From: Thermohalobaculum xanthum
GTDB taxonomy: Bacteria; Pseudomonadota; Alphaproteobacteria; Rhodobacterales; Rhodobacteraceae
Direction of reading: 5' to 3'
Assembly: GCF_016623495.1 (NCBI RefSeq)
Contig: NZ_JAEHHL010000010.1
Location: forward strand, 1-64,000
Length of the DNA stretch: 64,000 nucleotides
Made by a program: the position numbers and the translations under genes. Positions within the stretch are counted from its first letter, which is position 1. The number at the start of each line of letters is the position of its first letter. Shown piece by piece: positions 51,066-60,343 of this stretch. The notes beneath the pieces were generated by a model. It ran no database searches. It had not been told where the DNA came from and saw only the letters and a program-made list of their open reading frames with translations.

Positions 51066-51586
51066 TGTCCGCGGCCCCCATGATCGAGACCGCACGCCTG
51101 CAGCTCCGCGCGCCCCGCGCCGCGGACTGGGAGGCCTGGGCGCCCTTCGCCCGGTCCGAGCGCGCGCGCTTCGTCGGCGGGCCGTACGATCTGGGCGAGG
51201 CCTGGCGCGGCTTTGCCCATGTGGTGGGCCACTGGGTGCTGCGCGGCTTCGGCATGTTCGTCTTTGCCCCCAAGGGCTCGGATGCCGCGATGGGCATGGC
51301 GGGCCCCTGGTTCCCCGCCGACTGGCCCGAGCCCGAGATCGCCTGGAGCCTGTGGCGCCCGGAGGACGAGGGCAAGGGCTACGCCTTCGAGGCCGCGCAG
51401 GCCGCGCGCGCCCATGCCTTCGGTCCACTGGGCTGGCGCACCGCGGTCAGCTATGTCGACCCCGCCAACACCCGCTCGATGCGCCTGGCCGAGCGGCTGG
51501 GCGCCCGCCGCGACCCCGCAGCCGAGACGCCCGGGGACGCGACCTGCCTGGTCTATCGCCACGCGGCGAACGGGGGCACGGCATGA
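51062..51586 (+). CDS. GNAT family N-acetyltransferase (first of a tandem pair)
   Basis: A 174-aa RimJ/RimL-type acetyltransferase (Acetyltransf_3). It starts with MIETARLQLRAPRAADWEAW; the acetyl-CoA region is WRPEDEGKGYAFEAAQAARA (about 98-117) and the family C-terminal element DPANTRSMRLAERLGA follows. It probably modifies an amino group of a protein or small molecule. It overlaps the ffh stop by 4 bases. A paralogue follows with a 4-base overlap. Confidence 0.87.
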   Translation: MMSAAPMIETARLQLRAPRAADWEAWAPFARSERARFVGGPYDLGEAWRGFAHVVGHWVLRGFGMFVFAPKGSDAAMGMAGPWFPADWPEPEIAWSLWRPEDEGKGYAFEAAQAARAHAFGPLGWRTAVSYVDPANTRSMRLAERLGARRDPAAETPGDATCLVYRHAANGGTA

Positions 51587-52113
51587 CCGCGATCCCCGTC
51601 ATCACCACGGAACGCCTGCGCCTGCGCGCCCCGCGCGTCGAGGACTTCGAGCCCTATGCCGCGTTCTATGCCTCGGACCGCTCGGTCTACCAGTCGGGAC
51701 CGCTCGACCGCATCCGCGCCTGGCGCGACTTCGCCTCCTGCGCCGGACTGTGGGCGATCCGCGGCTACGGCGCCTGGGCGATCGAGGACCGCGAGACCGG
51801 CGACTACCTGGGCGAGGTCGGGCTCTACCACCCGATCAACTACGCCGAGCCCGAGCTGGGCTGGATGGTCGTGCCCCGGGCCGAGGGCCGCGGCGTCGCC
51901 TTCGAGGCCTCGCTCGCCGCGCGCAACTGGGCCTGGCAGGCGCGCGGCCTCGGCCCGCTGATCAGCTATATCGACCACGGCAACGACCGCTCGATCCGGC
52001 TGGCCGAGCGGCTGGGCGCGGTGCTCGACCGGACCGCGCCGCTGCCGCAGGGCGAGGATCCGTGCCTCGCCTTCCGCCACCCGGATTTCGCGGCCGTGAG
52101 GCGGCAGGCATGA
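51583..52113 (+). CDS. GNAT family N-acetyltransferase (second of a tandem pair)
   Basis: A 176-aa paralogue of the preceding acetyltransferase: TTERLRLRAPRVEDFEPYAAF, then PRAEGRGVAFEASLAARNWAW and DHGNDRSIRLAERLGAVLD. The two share layout and motifs, indicating a local duplication. Start ATG at 51583, overlapping both neighbours by 4 bases. Substrate unknown. Confidence 0.87.
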   Translation: MTAIPVITTERLRLRAPRVEDFEPYAAFYASDRSVYQSGPLDRIRAWRDFASCAGLWAIRGYGAWAIEDRETGDYLGEVGLYHPINYAEPELGWMVVPRAEGRGVAFEASLAARNWAWQARGLGPLISYIDHGNDRSIRLAERLGAVLDRTAPLPQGEDPCLAFRHPDFAAVRRQA

Positions 52114-52442
52114 GCGATCAAACCCAAGGGAGCGCCGGGATGAACGACGCCGAAGACAGCGCCCGCGCGCAGGAGATCCTGTCGGACCTCCGTCACTCGA
52201 TCGACAATCTCGACGCGATCCTCGTCCACACGCTGGCCGAGCGGTTCAAGTGCACGCAGGAGGTGGGGCGCCTCAAGGTGACCTTCGGCCTGCCGCCCGC
52301 CGACCCCGCGCGCGAGACGCGCCAGATCGCGCGGCTCGAGAAGCTGGCCGAGGACGCCGGGCTCGACCCCGTCTTCGCCAAGAAGTTCCTGCGGTTCATC
52401 GTCGACGAGGTGATCCGCCACCACCAGCAGATGCAGGACTGA
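52110..52442 (+). CDS. Chorismate mutase (AroQ type)
   Basis: A 110-aa helical chorismate mutase converting chorismate to prephenate for Phe and Tyr synthesis. [30 protein letters not shown] covers helix 1 with the conserved Arg, Asp and Lys positions; the second conserved region is [19 protein letters not shown] and the third is [17 protein letters not shown] start at 52110 overlaps the GNAT gene by 4 bases; an ATG at 52140 has a better ribosome site and is equally possible. Confidence 0.9.
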   Translation: MSDQTQGSAGMNDAEDSARAQEILSDLRHSIDNLDAILVHTLAERFKCTQEVGRLKVTFGLPPADPARETRQIARLEKLAEDAGLDPVFAKKFLRFIVDEVIRHHQQMQD

Positions 52443-52485
52443 CCGGCCCCGCGGGGCCACCAACGCCATAGACAGGAGAACCACC

Positions 52486-52890
52486 ATGGCAATGAAGATC
52501 AGGCTCGCCCGGGGCGGCTCGAAGAAGCGCCCCTTCTACCGCATCGTCGCGGCCGACAGCCGCATGCCGCGCGACGGCCGCTTCGTCGAGAAGCTCGGCA
52601 CCTACAACCCGCTCCTGCCGAAGGACTCGGAAGAGCGCGTGAAGATGGATGTCGAGCGCGTCCAGCACTGGCTCGACCACGGCGCCCAGCCGACCGACCG
52701 CATCGCCCGCATGCTCGAGGCCGCGGGCCTGCGCACCAAGTCCGAGCGCTCGAACCCCCAGAAGGGCGAGCCCGGCAAGGCCGCGCAGGAGCGCGCGAAG
52801 AAGCGTGCCGACCGCGAGGCCGCCGCTGCCGAGGCCGCGAAGGCGCCCGCTGCCGAGGAAGCCGCGTCCGAGGAAGCCGCTGCCGAGTGA
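52486..52890 (+). CDS. rpsP: 30S ribosomal protein S16
   Basis: A 134-aa S16. The core (1-80) is standard: [19 protein letters not shown], then [20 protein letters not shown] and [20 protein letters not shown]. An Ala/Glu/Lys-rich tail of about 50 residues ([19 protein letters not shown] end) extends it, common in alphaproteobacteria and probably disordered. Strong ribosome site (AGGAGAA). Confidence 0.97.
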   Translation: MAMKIRLARGGSKKRPFYRIVAADSRMPRDGRFVEKLGTYNPLLPKDSEERVKMDVERVQHWLDHGAQPTDRIARMLEAAGLRTKSERSNPQKGEPGKAAQERAKKRADREAAAAEAAKAPAAEEAASEEAAAE

Positions 52891-52915
52891 GGCAGCCTGA
52901 AGCGCGGGGGCTGCC

Positions 52916-53155
52916 ATGGGCGGTCTGATCCTGACGATCGTGATCGGCGCCGCGGCCGGCTGGCTGGCGGGGCGGATCATGGGCTCGCGGCTCGACATTC
53001 CGTGGCAGATCGCGCTCGGCATCCTGGGCGGTGTGGTCGGCAACTGGATCGCAGGGACCATCGGGCTCTGGGCGGGCGGCGGCCTTCTCGCCGCACTGGT
53101 CTGGAGCACGGTGGGCGCCTGCGTGCTGATCGCGCTCTCGCGCGCGATCCGCTGA
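52916..53155 (+). CDS. GlsB/YeaQ/YmgE family small membrane protein
   Basis: A 79-aa, three-helix membrane protein rich in Gly ([21 protein letters not shown], then [20 protein letters not shown]). The pattern matches the transglycosylase-associated/GlsB-YeaQ-YmgE stress family; the function is not known. It lies between rpsP and rimM, 25 bases and 4 bases from its neighbours. Confidence 0.82.
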   Translation: MGGLILTIVIGAAAGWLAGRIMGSRLDIPWQIALGILGGVVGNWIAGTIGLWAGGGLLAALVWSTVGACVLIALSRAIR

Positions 53156-53159
53156 CGGC

Positions 53160-53714
53160 ATGTCCCGCCGTCCCGCCGACAACGAGGACCTGATCTGCGT
53201 CGGCGCCGTCGCCGGCGCCTTCGGCGTGCGCGGCGAGGCGCGGCTCAAGTCCTTCTGCGCCGAGCCCGGCGCCATCGCCGACTACGCGCCCCTCTGGACC
53301 GAGGACGGGCGCGAGGTGGCGGTGCGCATCACCCGCCCGCTCAAGGGCGCCTTCGCCGCGCGCCTCTCGATCGCCGCGACGCGCGAGGAGGCCGAGGCGC
53401 TCAAGGGCACGCGGCTCTACGCCCGGCGCGAGCGGCTGCCCAGCCTGCCGGACGACGAGTTCTACCATGTCGACCTGATCGGCCTGCCGGTGATCGACGC
53501 CGGCGGCGCCGAGTTGGGCCGCGTGCGGGCGATCCACGATTTCGGGGCGGGAGACATCCTCGAGGTGACCCGCCCCGGCGCGCGGCCCGTGCTTCTGCCC
53601 TTCACCCGGGCGGTCGTGCCCACCGTGGACCTTGCAGCCGGACGCATCATCGCGGACCCTCCCGAAGGAGCCCTCGACGCAGAGACGGGGCCGGGACCGG
53701 AGGACGCCGAATGA
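53160..53714 (+). CDS. rimM: Ribosome maturation factor RimM
   Basis: A 184-aa protein that helps mature the 30S subunit by binding S19. The N-terminal RimM barrel ([20 protein letters not shown]) is followed by a PRC barrel ([39 protein letters not shown]). The position between rpsP and trmD is the classic order. The C-terminal 20 residues are acidic. Confidence 0.95.
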   Translation: MSRRPADNEDLICVGAVAGAFGVRGEARLKSFCAEPGAIADYAPLWTEDGREVAVRITRPLKGAFAARLSIAATREEAEALKGTRLYARRERLPSLPDDEFYHVDLIGLPVIDAGGAELGRVRAIHDFGAGDILEVTRPGARPVLLPFTRAVVPTVDLAAGRIIADPPEGALDAETGPGPEDAE

Positions 53715-54010
53715 CCAGTGAGGCCGCGCGCGCAGCCCTGAGCCAGACCATCCGGCGCATCCTGCTCGCCCATTGGGACCCGCTCGGCCTCGCCGACACG
53801 CCCGGCGCGGCGGACGCCTATACCCATCAGACGCGCGAGGTGCTGGCACTTTTGTCCGATCCCGACATCACGGCGGGACGGGTGGCGCATTACCTCGACT
53901 GGGTCGAGCGCAATACGATGCACCTCCAGCCGCGCGAGGGGGCAGCAAGGGCCGCGGCCGAAAAGCTCGTCGCCCTGCCCCACCCCGATGCGGACGTGGC
54001 CGAGGATTGA
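53711..54010 (+). CDS. Small cytosolic protein of unknown function in the rimM-trmD operon
   Basis: A 99-aa protein ([38 protein letters not shown] near the start). It overlaps rimM by 4 bases (ATGA), so it is truly translated. It is helical with conserved-looking W, H and D residues but no domain I can name firmly. Function unknown. Confidence 0.75.
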   Translation: MTSEAARAALSQTIRRILLAHWDPLGLADTPGAADAYTHQTREVLALLSDPDITAGRVAHYLDWVERNTMHLQPREGAARAAAEKLVALPHPDADVAED

Positions 54011-54013
54011 GCG

Positions 54014-54448
54014 ATGCGCCCCCGAATGGTGCCCGAGCTTGCTGTCCGGGACATCGCCGCTAGCCTCGCATTCTACACAGGCCTCGGCTTTCGCGTGACC
54101 TATGAGCGAGCAGATGAGGGTTTCGCCTCGATCGAGCGCGACGGCGCGGTGTTCATGCTGGAAGCCATTTCCGCCAAGAGCTGGATCACTGCCTCGCTCG
54201 AACCGCCGCTTGGTCGGGGTATCAATTTCGAGATTGGCGTCGATGACCTCGGAGCAATCGAGACCCGGCTGGTGGCCGCGGGCGTCGCGCTCTTCCGCCC
54301 AACCGAAGAGGCCTGGTACCGAGCCGGCCCGGTCTGGCTCGGACAGCGCCAGTTCCTTGTGCAGGATCCGGATGGGTATCTGCTCAGATTCTGCGAATCG
54401 CTCGGCGAGACATCCAGCCGCCCGGAACGCGGCAGGGTAGTGGGATGA
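54014..54448 (+). CDS. VOC-fold protein (bleomycin-resistance-like), likely inserted gene
   Basis: A 144-aa single VOC domain: [27 protein letters not shown], then [18 protein letters not shown] and a C-terminal [20 protein letters not shown]. This layout is that of bleomycin/antibiotic-binding or glyoxalase-like proteins. The codon use is visibly less GC-biased than in its neighbours (for example many A/T third positions around 54100-54200), which suggests recent arrival. It fits neatly between the small hypothetical and trmD, with a 4-base overlap to trmD. Confidence 0.85.
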   Translation: MRPRMVPELAVRDIAASLAFYTGLGFRVTYERADEGFASIERDGAVFMLEAISAKSWITASLEPPLGRGINFEIGVDDLGAIETRLVAAGVALFRPTEEAWYRAGPVWLGQRQFLVQDPDGYLLRFCESLGETSSRPERGRVVG

Positions 54449-55332
54449 CCGACGCGCCCAAACCCCGCTCTCAGGGCATGTTCCAGCCGCGCGTGGCCGC
54501 GCGGCCCCGGCCGCTCATGGAGGATCTGCACCGCCCCGGCGCCTTCACCGCCCGGGTGCTGACCCTCTTTCCGGGCATGTTCCCGGGCCCGCTGGGCGAC
54601 AGCCTCACCGGAAAGGCCCTTAGCGACGGTCTGTGGCGGCTCGAGGCTCTGGACATTCGCGAATTTGCGCGCAATAAGCACCGCACCGTCGACGACACCC
54701 CCGCCGGGGGCGGGCCGGGCATGGTGCTCAAGCCCGACGTGGTGGGAGAGGCGATCGACGCGGCGATGGCGGATGCGACCGGCGACCGGGCGCGTTGGCC
54801 GTTGTTGTATTTGTCGCCCCGTGGCCGGGTGTTCGATCAGGCCATGGCGCGGCGGCTGGCCGGGGCGCAGGGCGTCACCCTTCTCTGCGGCCGCTTCGAA
54901 GGCGTGGACCAGCGGGTGCTGGACGCGCGCGGGGTCGAGGAGGTCTCGATCGGCGACTATGTCCTCACCGGGGGCGAGTTGGCCGCGATGGTGATCCTCG
55001 ACGCGGTTCTGCGGCTTCGCCCCGGGGTTCTGGGCAACGAGGCCAGCACGGCCGAGGAAAGTTTCTCGCGGGGGCTCCTCGAGCATCCGCAGTATACGAG
55101 GCCCCAGGTCTGGGAGGGGCGCGAGATACCGGAGGTTCTCCTCTCCGGCCATCACGCCCGGATCGCCGAATGGCGGCACGCCCAGGCAGAAAGGCTGACG
55201 AAGGAAAGACGTCCCGACCTCTGGCGGGCCTGGGTGAACGCCACCCAGCCGGACCCGGCAGGAGAAGCAGAGCTCTCGGACGCTGAAACCTCCGCCGCAA
55301 AAGGCGGGCCAAAGAAGGACGACGAGACATGA
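54445..55332 (+). CDS. trmD: tRNA (guanine-37-N1)-methyltransferase TrmD
   Basis: A 295-aa enzyme that methylates G37 of tRNAs and so prevents frameshifting. The SPOUT knot is visible: [65 protein letters not shown]. About 35 extra residues precede the core and about 25 polar residues follow it; both are longer than in E. coli (255 aa). The ATG at 54445 overlaps the upstream gene; starts at Met12 or Met25 are possible. Confidence 0.96.
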   Translation: MTDAPKPRSQGMFQPRVAARPRPLMEDLHRPGAFTARVLTLFPGMFPGPLGDSLTGKALSDGLWRLEALDIREFARNKHRTVDDTPAGGGPGMVLKPDVVGEAIDAAMADATGDRARWPLLYLSPRGRVFDQAMARRLAGAQGVTLLCGRFEGVDQRVLDARGVEEVSIGDYVLTGGELAAMVILDAVLRLRPGVLGNEASTAEESFSRGLLEHPQYTRPQVWEGREIPEVLLSGHHARIAEWRHAQAERLTKERRPDLWRAWVNATQPDPAGEAELSDAETSAAKGGPKKDDET

Positions 55333-55718
55333 ACCTGCTTCAGCAGCTCGAAGCCGAGCACATCGCCGCTCTCGGCAAATCCATCCCCGACTTCGCCCCC
55401 GGCGACACCGTTCGCGTGGGCTTCAAGGTTGTCGAAGGCTCGCGCTCGCGCGTGCAGGCCTACGAGGGCGTCTGCATCAGCCGCCGCGGCGGCAACAACC
55501 TCAACGCGTCGTTCACCGTGCGCAAGATCTCGTTCGGCGAGGGCGTCGAGCGCGTCTTCCCGCTCCACTCGCCCAACATCGACTCGATCACCGTCGTGCG
55601 CCGCGGCAAGGTCCGCCGCGCCAAGCTCTATTACCTGCGCTCGCGCCGCGGCAAGTCGGCCCGCATCGTCGAGAAGACGAACTACAAGGCGCGCGACGAG
55701 GCGGCAGCCGCCAAGTAA
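55329..55718 (+). CDS. rplS: 50S ribosomal protein L19
   Basis: A 129-aa L19: [40 protein letters not shown], the conserved [20 protein letters not shown] and the C-terminal [19 protein letters not shown]. It overlaps the trmD stop by 4 bases. It ends the operon and is followed by a clear terminator. Confidence 0.97.
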   Translation: MNLLQQLEAEHIAALGKSIPDFAPGDTVRVGFKVVEGSRSRVQAYEGVCISRRGGNNLNASFTVRKISFGEGVERVFPLHSPNIDSITVVRRGKVRRAKLYYLRSRRGKSARIVEKTNYKARDEAAAAK

Positions 55719-55746
55719 TCGCCGCGCAAAAGCGGGCGAAGCTTCG

Positions 55747-55771
55747 AAGGGCGGCCATCGGCCGCCCTTTT
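55747..55771 (+). terminator. Rho-independent terminator after rplS
   Basis: A perfect 8-bp GC stem (55749-55756 and 55760-55767, loop ATC), extended by A-T pairs at the base and followed by TTTTGCGTTT. This closes the ffh-rplS operon. Confidence 0.85.
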
Positions 55772-55826
55772 GCGTTTGGACAGAACCCGCTCACGCCGCC
55801 GCCATCGCCAAGCGGCGGCGCGCCGG

Positions 55827-56057
55827 TCACTCGTCGAGCTTGCGCGCCTCGTCGATCAGCATGATCGGGATGCCCGAACGGATCGGGTAGGCGAGGCCCG
55901 CCGCCTTCGAGACAAGCTCGCCCCGCGCGCGGTCGAGAACCAGCTTCCCGCCGGTGGCGGGACAGACCAGCGACTCGAGCAGCCGCGGCGCCACGGCATC
56001 GGCGCCCGGCGTCGGGCCCATGTTGCGCTGCGGCCGGTCGTCATCCGTTTCGGTCAT
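55827..56057 (-). CDS. Trm112 family protein
   Basis: A 76-aa YcaR/Trm112-like protein. The core [47 protein letters not shown] matches the family, with one Cys and a C-terminal YPIRxGIPxML signature. Eukaryotic Trm112 activates methyltransferases; the bacterial role is unclear. It overlaps the LON-domain gene by 4 bases. Confidence 0.9.
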   Translation of the reverse strand: MTETDDDRPQRNMGPTPGADAVAPRLLESLVCPATGGKLVLDRARGELVSKAAGLAYPIRSGIPIMLIDEARKLDE

Positions 56058-56707
56058 TGCACCTTGTTCCCGTCCGATCCGCCCGAGGCGATGGCGAAAC
56101 GCATCAGGGCAACGAGCGTGTCGCAGCGATCCGAGAGCCGCGGCGCTTCAAGCAGCGCCTGGCGCTCCTCGACCGAGAAGGGACACATCATCGACAGCGA
56201 GTTGATCAGCATTTCGGGCTCGGCCTCGCGCATCGCGTCCCAGTCCGACGAGAGGTGCGCCGACTCGAAATACTGGCGCAAGAGCGCGAGGAAGGCGTCG
56301 CGGTCGAAGGCGGCATCCGTCTCGACCCGCCCGAGGTCCGCCGCGAAGTCGGTCCAGTCGGCGCGGACGCGCCGGTACGGCGTGAACCCGTCGAGCTCGC
56401 CCCGCAGGCGGAAGCGGCAGACACCCGAGAGCGCGATCAGGTAGCGCCCGTCCTCGGTCTCCGAAAGCGAGGTGACGCGCCCCGCACAGCCGATCGAGTG
56501 GAGTTTCGGCGGCTGGCCCGAGTTCTCGAAAGGCTGCACCATGCCGATCAGCCGGTGATCCGAGCGAAGCGCGTCATCGAGCATCGCGAGGTATCGGGGC
56601 TCGAAGATGTTGAGCGGCAGCCTGGCCCTGGGCAACAGAAGCGCCCCCGGAAGCGGAAAGACGGGAATGACTTCCGGAAGATCTGCAAGGGCGAAGCGCC
56701 GGGTCAA
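56054..56707 (-). CDS. LON peptidase substrate-binding (N-terminal) domain protein
   Basis: A 217-aa protein consisting only of a LON N-domain: [29 protein letters not shown] at 15-43 is the family signature, and RLIGMVQPF and [16 protein letters not shown] follow. No protease domain or Ser-Lys pair exists. The family may bind or recognise unfolded proteins. It lies between a thioredoxin-like gene and Trm112 on the minus strand. Confidence 0.92.
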   Translation of the reverse strand: MTRRFALADLPEVIPVFPLPGALLLPRARLPLNIFEPRYLAMLDDALRSDHRLIGMVQPFENSGQPPKLHSIGCAGRVTSLSETEDGRYLIALSGVCRFRLRGELDGFTPYRRVRADWTDFAADLGRVETDAAFDRDAFLALLRQYFESAHLSSDWDAMREAEPEMLINSLSMMCPFSVEERQALLEAPRLSDRCDTLVALMRFAIASGGSDGNKVQ

Positions 56708-56722
56708 ACGCCGGATCCTTTC

Positions 56723-57631
56723 TCAGGCGAAGATCATCGAGGAGAGCCGTCGGCGCCCCTTCTGCGTCAGCGGGTCCTTGGGGCCGAGCGTGTCGAACAG
56801 CTTGAAGAGCTGGGTCCGGGCCGCGCCGTCATTCCATTCGCGGTCGCGACGGAAGAGGTCGAGCAGCGCGTCGATGGCGCCCTCGTTGTCGCGCGCCGCG
56901 ATCAGCGCGAGGGCGAGATCGTAGCGTGCCTGGTGATCGGAGGGGTCGGCCTCGAGCCGCGCGCGCAGCTCGGCGACCTCGCCGGTCTCCTGCGTCATCT
57001 CGGCAAGCTCGATCGCCGAGCGCGCCGCGAGGATCGCCGCATCCTTCTGCAGCTCGGCCGGCGCTCGGTCGAGCGTGGCCTTCGCCTCGTCGGTGTTGCC
57101 GGCGGCCAGCAGTGCGCGCGCCAGGCCGCCGATCGCGCGGCCATTGTCCGGGACCTCGGCCATGATCGCCGCGAAGGTCTGCGCTGCGTCCTGAAGCGCG
57201 CCCTCGGCCAGCATCGTCTCGGCCGCCTCCAGCGCCTCCTCGATGCCGTCGCCGCCCGCCATTTTGGCCAACCGCTCGACGAATGCCTTCACCTCGGACG
57301 GCGCAACCGCGCCCTGGAAGCCGTCGACCGGCTGGCCCTGGAAGAAGGCGTAGACCGTCGGGATCGACTGCACGCGCAGCTGGCCCGCGACCATCTGGTT
57401 CTCGTCGACATTGACCTTGGCCATGCGCACCGCGCCGCGGGCCGCGTTCACCGCCTGCTCGAGCGCCGGGCCCAGGGTCTTGCACGGACCGCACCAGGGC
57501 GCCCAGAAGTCGACGATCACCGGCACCTCGCGCGATGCCTCGATCACGTCCTCCATGAAGCTCTGGTCGGTAACGTCCCGGATCAGGCCCTCCGCGGGCT
57601 TTTCCGGTGCGGTATTGCCAAGCTCGATCAT
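56723..57631 (-). CDS. Thioredoxin-TPR co-chaperone (CnoX/YbbN type)
   Basis: A 302-aa protein with an N-terminal thioredoxin fold (FWAPWCGPCKTLGPAL; Cys47 and Cys50) and a C-terminal TPR-like helical part (about 130-300). This matches CnoX/YbbN, a chaperone-thioredoxin hybrid that protects proteins under oxidative stress. The active-site CGPC is intact, unlike in E. coli CnoX (SxxC type). It is the first gene of the three-gene minus-strand operon. Confidence 0.9.
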   Translation of the reverse strand: MIELGNTAPEKPAEGLIRDVTDQSFMEDVIEASREVPVIVDFWAPWCGPCKTLGPALEQAVNAARGAVRMAKVNVDENQMVAGQLRVQSIPTVYAFFQGQPVDGFQGAVAPSEVKAFVERLAKMAGGDGIEEALEAAETMLAEGALQDAAQTFAAIMAEVPDNGRAIGGLARALLAAGNTDEAKATLDRAPAELQKDAAILAARSAIELAEMTQETGEVAELRARLEADPSDHQARYDLALALIAARDNEGAIDALLDLFRRDREWNDGAARTQLFKLFDTLGPKDPLTQKGRRRLSSMIFA

Positions 57632-57707
57632 CGTCTCACCCTAAAATTGCGGTCGGCCTGCCCAAGGGGCTTTCGCCCCACATAGAGCCTCGCGGGGCGC
57701 GCCGCAA

Positions 57708-58268
57708 TCATCCCGCGGCCGCGTGGCCGCCGCTTTCCGCGCGCGCGCGGGCCAGTGCCTCGAGCGCGTCAAAGTCCACGACCACCGCCTCGTGCCCCGT
57801 GAGTGCGACGAACCGCATGAGATCATCCCTCGAGATAGCGGTCGTCGCCTCGTTGTGTAGCGGGTGGACGTTGATCGTGTCGAAGTCGAGCAGCCGCGCG
57901 TCGAGCGCGAAGTTCACGCGGCCCTCGCGGTCGTTCAGCAGGCCGAAGGGCGTCACCGCGCCGGGCCGCACGCCAAGGCTCTCCCACAACAGGTCGGGCT
58001 TGCCGAAGCTGAGGTTCTTGGCGCCGATCTCCTTCTCGAGGTCGCGGATGCGGATCTCGCGATCCTCGAGACAGGTGGCAAGCCAGATCGCTCCCTTCTT
58101 GTCCTTCATGAACATGTTCTTCACATGCGCGCCCGGCAGGTCGCCGCGCAGCGCGCGGCTCTCCTCAACCGTGTGCAGCGGCGGATGCGTGTGATGGCGA
58201 AAGGCGATCCCGTGGTCGCGCAGGTAATCGTAGAGTTCTGCCTCGCCGGCCGGCGTCGCGCCCGTCAT
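57708..58268 (-). CDS. proX: Prolyl-tRNA editing protein ProX (YbaK domain)
   Basis: A 186-aa YbaK/ProX-type deacylase that hydrolyses mischarged Ala-tRNA(Pro) (ProX) in trans. HHTHPPLHTVEESRALRGDLPGAHVKNMFMKDKKG carries the conserved Lys and the region LGVRPGAVTPFGLLND is typical. The ATG at 58268 is supported by GGAGGG nearby. A short stem with a GAAA loop (57666-57679) follows the stop and may terminate the transcript. Confidence 0.9.
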   Translation of the reverse strand: MTGATPAGEAELYDYLRDHGIAFRHHTHPPLHTVEESRALRGDLPGAHVKNMFMKDKKGAIWLATCLEDREIRIRDLEKEIGAKNLSFGKPDLLWESLGVRPGAVTPFGLLNDREGRVNFALDARLLDFDTINVHPLHNEATTAISRDDLMRFVALTGHEAVVVDFDALEALARARAESGGHAAAG

Positions 58269-58346
58269 CACGCCCTCCTTCTGTCCCGTCCGGCAGCATA
58301 AGGCGGGGTGGCGCTGAGGCAAGGGCAGCCGGGCCGCCCGGCGCGA

Positions 58347-59339
58347 TCAATCATCGGACGTGGATGCGGGCGGCGCGATATCGTGCCCGCCAGCGGCGCG
58401 GCGCGTCTGCGACGGCGTCTCGCCATGCATCTGCCGGTAGGCGCGGGTGAACGATGCGGCCGAGGCGAAGCCCGCCGCTGCCGCGACCTCGACCACCGGC
58501 TGCGCCGTCTCGATCAGAAGGCGCCGGGCATGGTTGAGCCTGAGCGCGAGGTAGTGGCCATGCGGCGAGACGCCGAACCTGCGGCGGAACAGCGTCTGCA
58601 GGTGCCGGGCCGACACCCCGGCGCGGCGGGCGATGCGCTCGAGCGGCAGGGGGGCATCGAGGTTGGCCTCCATCTCGCTCAGCGCGGAGGCCAGAACCGG
58701 CTCGCGCGGACGGGCGAGCGCAAGCGCCGGCGCCTGCTCCTCGCGGCCCGAGGGCTCGTAGATGAAGGCCTTGGCAACCTCGAGCGCGAGGGGATAGCCC
58801 AGCCGCCTGCGGATCAGCGCGAGCATCAGGTCGAGCGCAGGCCCCGCGCCGCCGGTGGTGAAGCGGTTGCCATCGATCACGAAGCGCGCGGGCTCGACGC
58901 GGATGTCGGGGAAGGTCCCGGCAAAGGCATCGAGATCCTCCCAGTGTGTCGTCGCGCGGCGCCCGGTCAGCAGGCCCGCGCGCGCCACCGCCCATGCCCC
59001 GCCCTCGATGCCGCCGATCACCGGCCGCTCGCGCCCGGCCCGGCCAAGCCGTCGGATGAGCGTCCCCGCCGCATGCCGGTCGATATTGTAGGAGGCGAAG
59101 ACGAACAGCGGCTCGCGCGAGGCCAGAGGATCGAAGGCCCGCGCGGCAGGCACCGGGATCCCCGCCTGGGTCGGCGCGGCGGCACCGTCGGGCGTCGAGA
59201 TGGTCCATGCGAATTGCCTGCGCCCCAGAAGCCGGTTGGCCGCGCGCATCGGCTCGATCACGGCCGCCACCTGGATCAGGGTGGTCTCGGGCAGGACCAG
59301 CAATTCGACGGCCAGAGGTGCGGGATCGGGTTCGAACAC
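58347..59339 (-). CDS. GlxA-type AraC transcriptional regulator, probable carnitine regulator (CdhR-like)
   Basis: A 330-aa regulator with an N-terminal DJ-1/PfpI-like domain (about 10-185) and a C-terminal AraC double helix-turn-helix (about 220-315; LERIARRAGVSARHLQTLFRRRFGVSPHGHYLALRLNHARRLL). It starts at a GTG since an in-frame stop lies eight codons upstream. CdhR/GbdR-type members activate carnitine or glycine betaine genes, and this gene diverges from such genes, so the same role is inferred. Confidence 0.87.
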   Translation of the reverse strand: MFEPDPAPLAVELLVLPETTLIQVAAVIEPMRAANRLLGRRQFAWTISTPDGAAAPTQAGIPVPAARAFDPLASREPLFVFASYNIDRHAAGTLIRRLGRAGRERPVIGGIEGGAWAVARAGLLTGRRATTHWEDLDAFAGTFPDIRVEPARFVIDGNRFTTGGAGPALDLMLALIRRRLGYPLALEVAKAFIYEPSGREEQAPALALARPREPVLASALSEMEANLDAPLPLERIARRAGVSARHLQTLFRRRFGVSPHGHYLALRLNHARRLLIETAQPVVEVAAAAGFASAASFTRAYRQMHGETPSQTRRAAGGHDIAPPASTSDD

Positions 59340-59434
59340 GGGTTGTTCCGTTTCTGCATCTTAAAGTTCCGATAATGTAGAGCACGGGTGGCCACATGCA
59401 GGCAATCTGCGCGAAAGCCAAGGGAGGATGCCTG
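59340..59434. promoter_or_regulatory. Divergent promoter region of the carnitine genes
   Basis: The 95-base spacer is A/T-rich at 59341-59380 compared with its flanks. GATAAT (59371-59376) is a plausible plus-strand -10 box; a matching -35 (TTCCGT at 59346-59351, spacer 19) is poor, as expected of an activator-dependent promoter. Confidence 0.35.
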
Positions 59435-60343
59435 ATGCCGCTCGCCATGAACCGCGAGGTCTTCATCACCTGTGCCGTCACCGGATCGGGGGGCACGCAG
59501 GATCGAAGCCCGCATGTGCCGCGCTCGCCCAAGCAGATCGCCGAGAGCGCGATCGAGGCCGCCAGGGCCGGCGCCGCGATCGTGCACTGCCATGTCCGCG
59601 ACCCCGAAACCGGCAAGCCCTCGCGCGATGTCGCGCTCTACCGCGAGGTGACCGAGCGGATCCGCGACGCCGAGGTCGACGTGGTTCTGAACCTCACCGC
59701 GGGCATGGGCGGCGACATCGTCTTCGGCTCGGTCGAGCAGCCCCTGCCGACGGTCGCGGGAACCGACATGATCGGCGCCTCGGCCCGCGTCGAGCATGTC
59801 GTGCAGTGCCGACCGGAGATCTGCACCCTCGACTGCGGCACGATGAACTTCGCCGAGGCCGACTACGTCATGACCAACACCCCCGGCATGCTGCGGGCGA
59901 TGGCGAAAATGATGACCGACTCGGGCGTGCGCATCGAGATCGAGGCCTTCGACACCGGCCATCTGTGGCTCGCCAAGGAACTGGTTAAGGAAGGGCTGAT
60001 CGAGGACCCGGTGCTGGTCCAGCTCTGCATGGGAGTGCCCTGGGGGGCGCCGGACGACCTCAACACCTTCATGGCGATGGTCAACAACGTGCCGGAGAGC
60101 TGGCATTTCTCGGCCTTCTCGATCGGGCGGAACGAGATGCCCTATGTCGCGGCGGCGGTGCTGGCGGGCGGCAATGTCCGGGTTGGGCTCGAGGACAACC
60201 TCTGGCTCGAGAGGGGCGTGCTGGCGACCAACGCGCAGCTGGTCGACCGCGCCGTCGGCATCGTCGAAAGGATGGGCGCGCGGGTGATCGGCCCGGACGA
60301 GGTGCGCAAGCGCCTGAAGCTGGAGAAACGGGCGCCGAGGTGA
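59435..60343 (+). CDS. BKACE family enzyme (DUF849), probable dehydrocarnitine cleavage
   Basis: A 302-aa beta-keto acid cleavage enzyme. The metal motif [10 protein letters not shown] (His51 and His53), TAGMGGD and [11 protein letters not shown] regions mark the family. In carnitine-degrading bacteria this enzyme reacts 3-dehydrocarnitine with acetyl-CoA to give betainyl-CoA and acetoacetate. The neighbouring carnitine dehydrogenase-thioesterase fusion makes and uses these compounds, so that role is inferred with good support. The ATG at 59435 has AGGGAGG upstream. Confidence 0.88.
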   Translation: MPLAMNREVFITCAVTGSGGTQDRSPHVPRSPKQIAESAIEAARAGAAIVHCHVRDPETGKPSRDVALYREVTERIRDAEVDVVLNLTAGMGGDIVFGSVEQPLPTVAGTDMIGASARVEHVVQCRPEICTLDCGTMNFAEADYVMTNTPGMLRAMAKMMTDSGVRIEIEAFDTGHLWLAKELVKEGLIEDPVLVQLCMGVPWGAPDDLNTFMAMVNNVPESWHFSAFSIGRNEMPYVAAAVLAGGNVRVGLEDNLWLERGVLATNAQLVDRAVGIVERMGARVIGPDEVRKRLKLEKRAPR

